Below are positions 5,862-9,194 of a DNA stretch of 9,194 nucleotides, piece after piece. Source of the DNA: Candidatus Cloacimonas sp. 4484_140. Lineage in GTDB: Bacteria; Cloacimonadota; Cloacimonadia; JGIOTU-2. Location: positions 1-9,194 of the forward strand of contig MVCT01000036.1 of assembly GCA_002049945.1 (NCBI GenBank), written 5' to 3'. Every line of letters begins with the position of its first letter. The stretch's first letter is position 1. The notes beneath the pieces are model-generated. The model did not search any database. It saw only the letters and a list, made by a program, of their open reading frames with translations, and was not told where the DNA came from. Both the position numbers and the translations under genes were made by a program.

Positions 5862-6085
5862 ACCGCTGTTACCTTTTTCACTTCAGGTATTTTATCTTTG
5901 AGCTGCTTTTCAATGCTGTACTTCAGCGTCATCTGCGCAAAAGGACATCCCCTGCATGCCCCTTGAAGTTCGACCTTGACCTCACCATCGTCGGAAACAT
6001 CAATTAATTTCACATCTCCACCGTCGCCTTTCAGTGCGGGACGAATTTTTTCTAATTCTTTTGAAACTTTTTCTTTTAAATCCAT
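5858..6085 (-). CDS. NifU-like C-terminal domain iron-sulfur scaffold protein
   Basis: A 75-residue single-domain protein of the NifU C-terminal family (PF01106, Nfu type). It has the expected run LEKIRPALKGDGGDVKLIDV and then ELQGACRGCPFAQMTLKYSIEKQL, where CRGC is the CXXC motif that holds a [4Fe-4S] cluster at a dimer interface for delivery to apoproteins. It lacks the A-type or IscU domains of longer homologues, as is common for stand-alone Nfu proteins in anaerobes. The start ATG has a GAGG ribosome site five bases upstream (6091-6094), and a near-consensus promoter lies at 6211-6239. It forms a two-gene operon with the small membrane protein downstream. Fe-S clients in this window include the radical SAM protein and the aconitase-type LeuC, though no direct link is shown. 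Confidence 0.93.
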   Translation of the reverse strand: MDLKEKVSKELEKIRPALKGDGGDVKLIDVSDDGEVKVELQGACRGCPFAQMTLKYSIEKQLKDKIPEVKKVTAV

Positions 6086-6210
6086 AGAATCCTCAGAAAT
6101 TTTTTATTAATCAACTAAGCTAAACTACATACTACTGACATTGCAGCGTCTTCTTATAAGTAAATTTAGCATCACTTATTTTCAATAATCTATAATCACG
6201 AATTTTTACT

Positions 6211-6239
6211 ATAATAATAAAGGAAATATATCTCGTCAA
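6211..6239 (-). promoter_or_regulatory. Promoter of the NifU-like operon
   Basis: On the minus strand TTGACG (6239-6234) and TATTAT (6216-6211) are separated by exactly 17 bases, each one mismatch from consensus. Transcription would begin near 6204, giving a leader of about 120 bases before ATG 6085. It separates this operon from the AlbA_2 gene upstream. The rest of the AT-rich gap 6086-6330 shows nothing else I can support. Confidence 0.55.
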
Positions 6240-6314
6240 ATGTCTCATCCAACTAACTAAAAAAACACCAATCAAACATATCAAATTTATTTCCATTTTT
6301 ATTTTATACTTTTG

Positions 6315-6374
6315 CCCCTTTAATACCCCTTTAATACCCCTTTGGTGCCCCTTTTGCCCCTTTGGTGCCCCTTA
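6315..6374. repeat. Six-copy tandem repeat spanning the 3' end of the AlbA_2 gene
   Basis: CCCCTT on the plus strand begins at 6315, 6326, 6337, 6348, 6357 and 6368, so spacing is 11, 11, 11, 9 and 11 bases. On the coding strand the units read AAGGGG followed by TATTA, CACCA or CAA. The stop codon (6333-6331) lies within the array, so the last codons (RGTKGAKGAPKGY) are encoded by repeats and further copies lie beyond the stop. Because 11 is not divisible by three, gain or loss of one unit would shift the frame. Confidence 0.9.
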
Positions 6375-7677
6375 ATATATAGTATGTCCCTTTCCCTGTT
6401 ACTCCAATGCGTTTAACAAGTTCCTTTTGAACCAATTCTTTTAAATCATCTGTTGTCTGCCTTTTTTTAATATTACTAATTTTTTGATATTCCGTGTTTG
6501 TTATCTTACCTTTCTCTTTTATATATTTGATTGCCTTTATCTGCCTTTCGTTCAAATCCATCTTACTCAAATTTCCCTCAGTATAAATATCTTTATAAAA
6601 ATATACAGAAAATCCACCAAACTCCTCAATGAATTCAGCTTCGGGCAATCCTGCTTTCCTGCACTCTTCAGAGATTTTAATCGTACCTCGACCCCATGCC
6701 TCTATCAATCCTGCCTTAAAAAATACATCCGCTAATAATTCATTTCTTGGTTTAGAATGATGGTTTTTCTTTAAATCCTCTATCTTAATACCCCCTGGCA
6801 AACTTCCATCGTTCCACAATATAATTCTATCAGTATATACCTTTAACTGTGTATGTGCTCCGATATAATCTCTATGAATAATCGCATTGATTATTGCTTC
6901 TCTTAATGCTTCTTCGGGATATTCAAGTTCCTCTTTTCTGTATATCCCTTCAAATGTAATCTGTGAGAAAAGATATTTTGTTCTCAATAATTCCATGACT
7001 TTTTCTACCTGTTCAAAAAGATTTCCTTCCACTTCATCGGAACTAACGACATCTGTCTCGGTTAAAAATTTACCAACTTTTATATACGCACTTGTCCAAA
7101 AGCGTTTTGGATCTTTCCCAAAAAGTAAAATTCCAGCCCTTTTCGGTTTTCCATTTTGAATAAGATTCAACTTCTCAAGCAATTTTGCTGGCTCTTTCTC
7201 GTCTTTTACAAAGGGTAGTCTTTTTATTGCTATCTGCTTGAACTTTTCTATAGTATCAACATTAATGTCTTCAATAGTTGCTCTTTCTTCGTCATACTCA
7301 TCCCAATTCTTTCCTGATTTTGAAATTAAAAAGCTAGTCAATTCTCTGCCTTTTAATTCCTGTGTGGTGCTTCCGCTCCTAATATAAAACCTGCCACGAT
7401 AGGATATTGGTGCATAAGAATGTTCAACCTCGATTATTACTATATCTTTGCCCTTTTCATTTTCCAATTTAACTTTAGGGATGATTCCTAAAATATCTCG
7501 AAATTTATTTGGTAGATCTTCAAGTATTTTTCCGACATTTTTAACTCCAACGGGATGACCATTATCATCATAACCAAGAATCAACCTGCCCCCATCTGTA
7601 TTGGCAAATGCACAAATCCATTTGAGATAATCCTCTCGCCAGGAAGGTTTGAATTCAATTATATGAGATTCTTTCAT
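6331..7677 (-). CDS. Schlafen AlbA_2 / HATPase / winged-helix protein (COG2865 type)
   Basis: A 448-residue protein with three parts. Residues 3-117 form an AlbA_2 domain (PF04326): HIIEFKPSW, then LKWICAFANTDGGRLILGYDDNGHPVGV and RFYIRSGSTTQEL, the conserved core of this Schlafen-related fold; E8 and K10 of the EFK motif are expected at the nucleic-acid site. Residues about 250-345 match a GHKL ATPase-like C-terminal domain (PF13749): LREAIINAIIHRDY is the N-box, followed by WNDGSLPGG and EAWGRGTIKI. Residues 375-436 look like a winged helix (LNERQIKAIKYIKEKGKITNTEYQKI). These proteins are called putative transcriptional regulators and are often near restriction or mobile genes; activity is unproven. 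The ATG at 7677 has no Shine-Dalgarno sequence and follows a 35-codon ORF by one base. The C-terminus is a repeat-encoded basic tail. Confidence 0.92.
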   Translation of the reverse strand: MKESHIIEFKPSWREDYLKWICAFANTDGGRLILGYDDNGHPVGVKNVGKILEDLPNKFRDILGIIPKVKLENEKGKDIVIIEVEHSYAPISYRGRFYIRSGSTTQELKGRELTSFLISKSGKNWDEYDEERATIEDINVDTIEKFKQIAIKRLPFVKDEKEPAKLLEKLNLIQNGKPKRAGILLFGKDPKRFWTSAYIKVGKFLTETDVVSSDEVEGNLFEQVEKVMELLRTKYLFSQITFEGIYRKEELEYPEEALREAIINAIIHRDYIGAHTQLKVYTDRIILWNDGSLPGGIKIEDLKKNHHSKPRNELLADVFFKAGLIEAWGRGTIKISEECRKAGLPEAEFIEEFGGFSVYFYKDIYTEGNLSKMDLNERQIKAIKYIKEKGKITNTEYQKISNIKKRQTTDDLKELVQKELVKRIGVTGKGTYYILRGTKGAKGAPKGY

Positions 7678-7678
7678 A

Positions 7679-7786
7679 TTACAGTGACTTGGTCAACATT
7701 AGATTGATATAACCGGATTCACCCTCAATCTTTGCTCCCACAAATATATCCTTCGGTGCATAATAAAATTTCTGCTCTTTGGTCAT
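7679..7786 (-). CDS. 35-codon ORF before the AlbA_2 gene (leader ORF or truncated gene remnant)
   Basis: ATG at 7786-7784 opens a 35-residue frame ending in TAA (7681-7679), one base before the AlbA_2 start. AGGT lies about 8 bases upstream as a possible ribosome site, whereas the AlbA_2 ATG has none, so translational coupling is plausible. The peptide begins MTKEQKFYYAPKDIF and continues VGAKIEGESGYINLM. It looks like the N-terminus of a folded protein more than a regulatory leader; I recall similar N-termini in large DNA methylase/restriction-type proteins but cannot confirm this here. After the stop the same frame reads YERISYN and stops again, so it may be a decayed 5' remnant. Confidence is in the ORF, not in the function. 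Confidence 0.4.
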   Translation of the reverse strand: MTKEQKFYYAPKDIFVGAKIEGESGYINLMLTKSL

Positions 7787-7823
7787 GATCTGTACCTGTT
7801 ATCAATCATATTTATTTTATAGA

Positions 7824-7852
7824 ATTTACATTTTTCCCAAAAATGTCCACAC
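7824..7852 (-). pseudogene. leuD: Probable remnant of the leuD start (isopropylmalate dehydratase small subunit)
   Basis: Directly at the leuC stop, the minus strand from 7852 reads GTG TGG ACA TTT (VWTF), then, after two extra T bases, GGG AAA AAT GTA AAT (GKNVN). Joined, VWTF-GKNVN matches the typical LeuD N-terminus (V-W-x-F-G-x-x-[VI]-[ND]-T-D). The frame breaks within a run of five T and the similarity ends after about nine residues. leuD normally follows leuC here. The match is short, so this remains an inference. Confidence 0.4.
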
Positions 7853-8451
7853 TAAATTTTTCTCGGGTCAGTGATCACACTTTTGAGCGCAGACGCAGCA
7901 ACTGTTTCCGGAGATGCAAGATATATTTCTGCGGTTTTATTGCCCATTCTACCTTTGAAGTTGCGGTTCGCAGTTGAGATGGTCACTTCATTATCTGCCA
8001 TCACACCCTGATGAGCGCCAAGGCACGGACCACATCCGGTAGGAAGTATCACCGCACCAGCTCTGTTGAGAATGCTCAAAGTACCGTCATCTGTTGCTTG
8101 CTGATACACTTCTCGTGATGCAGGAAGTACTAACAATCTGGTTGAAGGATGAACTGTTCTTCCGTTAAGGATCGCAGCAGCAGCATGAAGATCTTCCAAT
8201 CTTCCGTTCGTGCATGTGCCGATAAAACACTGATCAACTTTGATTCCTTCTGCTTCAGAAATATCCTTCACATTATCTACAGTATGCGGAAAAGCAACCT
8301 GCGGAGAAATGTCGCTCAAATTATAAGTATATTCATGCTCATACACTGCATCATTATCAGCCCAAACTGCATGATACTCCTCAACATTATGCTCTTTCAT
8401 CCATTTCTCTGTGATCTCATCGACAGGAAATACGCCATTCTTTGCGCCCAT
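7852..8451 (-). pseudogene. leuC: 3' fragment of leuC-type aconitase-family gene (Fe-S part)
   Basis: 199 codons from an internal ATG at 8451 to TAG at 7854-7852. They match the second half of LeuC/HacA-type dehydratases from MGAKNGVFPVDE onward. The three [4Fe-4S] ligands are present: C80 in CFIGTCTNGR, and C140 and C143 in LPTGCGPCLGAHQGV. The end, NRNFKGRMGN through SVITDPRKI, is the normal C-terminus of the large subunit, including the substrate-binding NRNF..R segment. The MGAKNG methionine is an internal residue in homologues, so this is not a separate gene. It lies one frame away from the 5' fragment and no ribosome site precedes it. Alone it cannot make an active enzyme. Confidence 0.85.
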
Positions 8452-8926
8452 AGGATTGAGGAATTTTGAACCATGTATCTCCTGTTATCCAGATGCCTGC
8501 CGCTTCTGTTCTGTCAATACCTGTTGAAAATGCACCAAACGCACCATAAGTACATGTATGGCTGTCACTTCCGACAATTATACTACCCGGTTTAGCAAGT
8601 CCCATTTCCGGCAGCACCTGATGACAAATCCCTCTACCGATATCATAAAAATGTGTGATATGCTGCGCTTTTACAAATTCTCGAATTTCTTTATGATTGT
8701 TCGCAGTTTTCGCACTGGCGGCTGGAATAACGTGGTCGAGCACGATCACTATGCGATCCGGATATTTTACTTTGATGCCTTCTTTTACCTGGCTGAGTTT
8801 TTTGATGATCGCAGCAGAGTTGTCATGGGTTAGGATATAATCCGGCTGGACAAAAACGATCTCGCCTTCATTTACCGGCTTGCCCATTTTCTGCTCAAAA
8901 ATCTTCTGAATAAAGGTTTTTCCCAT
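8417..8926 (-). pseudogene. leuC: 5' fragment of leuC-type aconitase-family gene
   Basis: From ATG 8926, residues 1-157 match the first part of a 3-isopropylmalate/homoaconitate-type dehydratase large subunit: YILTHDNSAAII, IVIVLDHVIPAASAKTANNHK, IGRGICHQVLPE, VGSDSHTCTYGAFGAFSTGIDRTEAA and ITGDTWFKIP. After KIP the next 2-3 codons lead straight into the codons for MGAKNG in another frame, and the first frame ends in unrelated YGRKEWRISCR. Together the fragments give about 357 residues against roughly 420 in intact LeuC, so about 60 central codons are missing and the deletion is not a multiple of three. An AGGAG ribosome site in the end of the aldolase gene serves this start, and the two genes abut (TAAATG). 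Whether the substrate was isopropylmalate, citramalate or a relative is not resolved. Confidence 0.85.
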
Positions 8927-9194
8927 TTATGCTCCTGAAATTTTAGCAATTTTATTAAGAACATTAATAATATTATTACCTGCCTGCTGGCAAGTTTTTC
9001 CGAAACTTAAAAATCCGTGATCTTTCATAATAAGAATACTTTCATCTTTCCCGAGCACCTCGCATACTGATTCCATCAATTCAAGTGTTCCATAAGGATA
9101 CCATTTTTTTGTAGATTTCAATCCTAATTGTGAGTAGTGTGCGAGCAATTGTTTATTATGTCCGTGAAAAATCACTTGCACATCATTCCGATTT
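8927..9194 (-). CDS. Class II aldolase/adducin family protein, 3' part (5' end beyond right edge)
   Basis: The frame is open to the right edge of the window (NRND before VQVIFHGHN), so this is the C-terminal ~88 residues of a longer gene and the GTG at 9181 is not the start. VIFHGHN carries the HXH zinc pair of class II aldolases and L-ribulose-5-phosphate 4-epimerases (PF00596), and MKDHGFLSFGKT holds the third zinc-binding histidine. YPYGTLELMESVCEVL between them is also typical. The family cleaves or epimerises sugar phosphates; the exact substrate cannot be read from this part. It ends with TAA immediately followed by the leuC ATG, with the leuC ribosome site in its last codons, so both were translated from one mRNA. 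Confidence 0.82.
   Translation of the reverse strand, partial: NRNDVQVIFHGHNKQLLAHYSQLGLKSTKKWYPYGTLELMESVCEVLGKDESILIMKDHGFLSFGKTCQQAGNNIINVLNKIAKISGA

Noticed and set aside
7852..8926. Two separate genes for the two leuC fragments
   Set aside because: The second fragment's ATG is an internal methionine of the family, no ribosome site precedes it, and the fragments abut in homologous order with a central gap.
9179..9181. GTG as the start of the aldolase gene
   Set aside because: The frame is open upstream to the window edge and the family motif HGHN would sit only six residues after this start, whereas it is near the middle in intact proteins.

Overview
The window is AT-rich bacterial chromosomal DNA with short intergenic gaps, near-consensus sigma70-type promoters (TTGACA-like and TATAAT-like boxes) and mostly housekeeping genes. 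The gene content (C+ type ribosomal protein L31, DUF1385, release factor 1, a CNNM/CBS membrane protein, a NifU-type scaffold, a B12-type radical SAM protein) fits an anaerobic, probably uncultured Gram-negative lineage such as the Cloacimonadota or a neighbour in the Fibrobacteres-Chlorobi-Bacteroidetes sphere. That placement is an inference from style and gene order, not something the sequence proves.

Layout. 1-877 (minus): 5' part of a B12-binding radical SAM gene that runs off the left edge. 878-957: an 80-base divergent promoter region in which the two -35 boxes overlap. 958-1419 (plus): stand-alone Mut7-C RNase-fold/zinc-ribbon protein. 1420-2017: about 600 bases without a gene, holding degenerate dispersed repeats, imperfect hairpins, a candidate small transcript with terminator, and the rpmE promoter. 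2018-5625 (plus): rpmE, DUF1385 (yqhQ-like), prfA and a CNNM/CBS/CorC-type protein. 5622-6085 (minus): NifU-like scaffold followed by a small overlapping membrane protein, converging on the previous gene with a shared TTAA as both stop codons. 6331-7677 (minus): Schlafen/AlbA_2-HATPase-winged-helix protein, preceded by a 35-codon ORF. 7824-9194 (minus): class II aldolase (partial), a leuC-type aconitase-family gene broken by an internal deletion and frameshift, and what looks like the first few codons of leuD.

How it fits together. The plus-strand block is a translation-linked cluster (L31, DUF1385, RF1); the usual RF1 partner prmC is not in its common place after prfA. The right third is the most unusual part. 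An isopropylmalate dehydratase-like operon (aldolase, leuC, leuD) seems to have decayed: leuC lacks roughly 60 central codons and is out of frame, leuD is reduced to about nine recognisable codons, and the place of leuD is taken by the AlbA_2 gene and a 35-codon ORF that resembles the N-terminus of a larger protein. The AlbA_2 gene ends inside a tandem array of six AAGGGG-containing units, mostly 11 bases apart. Since 11 is not a multiple of three, slippage there would change the C-terminal tail.

I found no rRNA or tRNA gene, CRISPR array or transposase.
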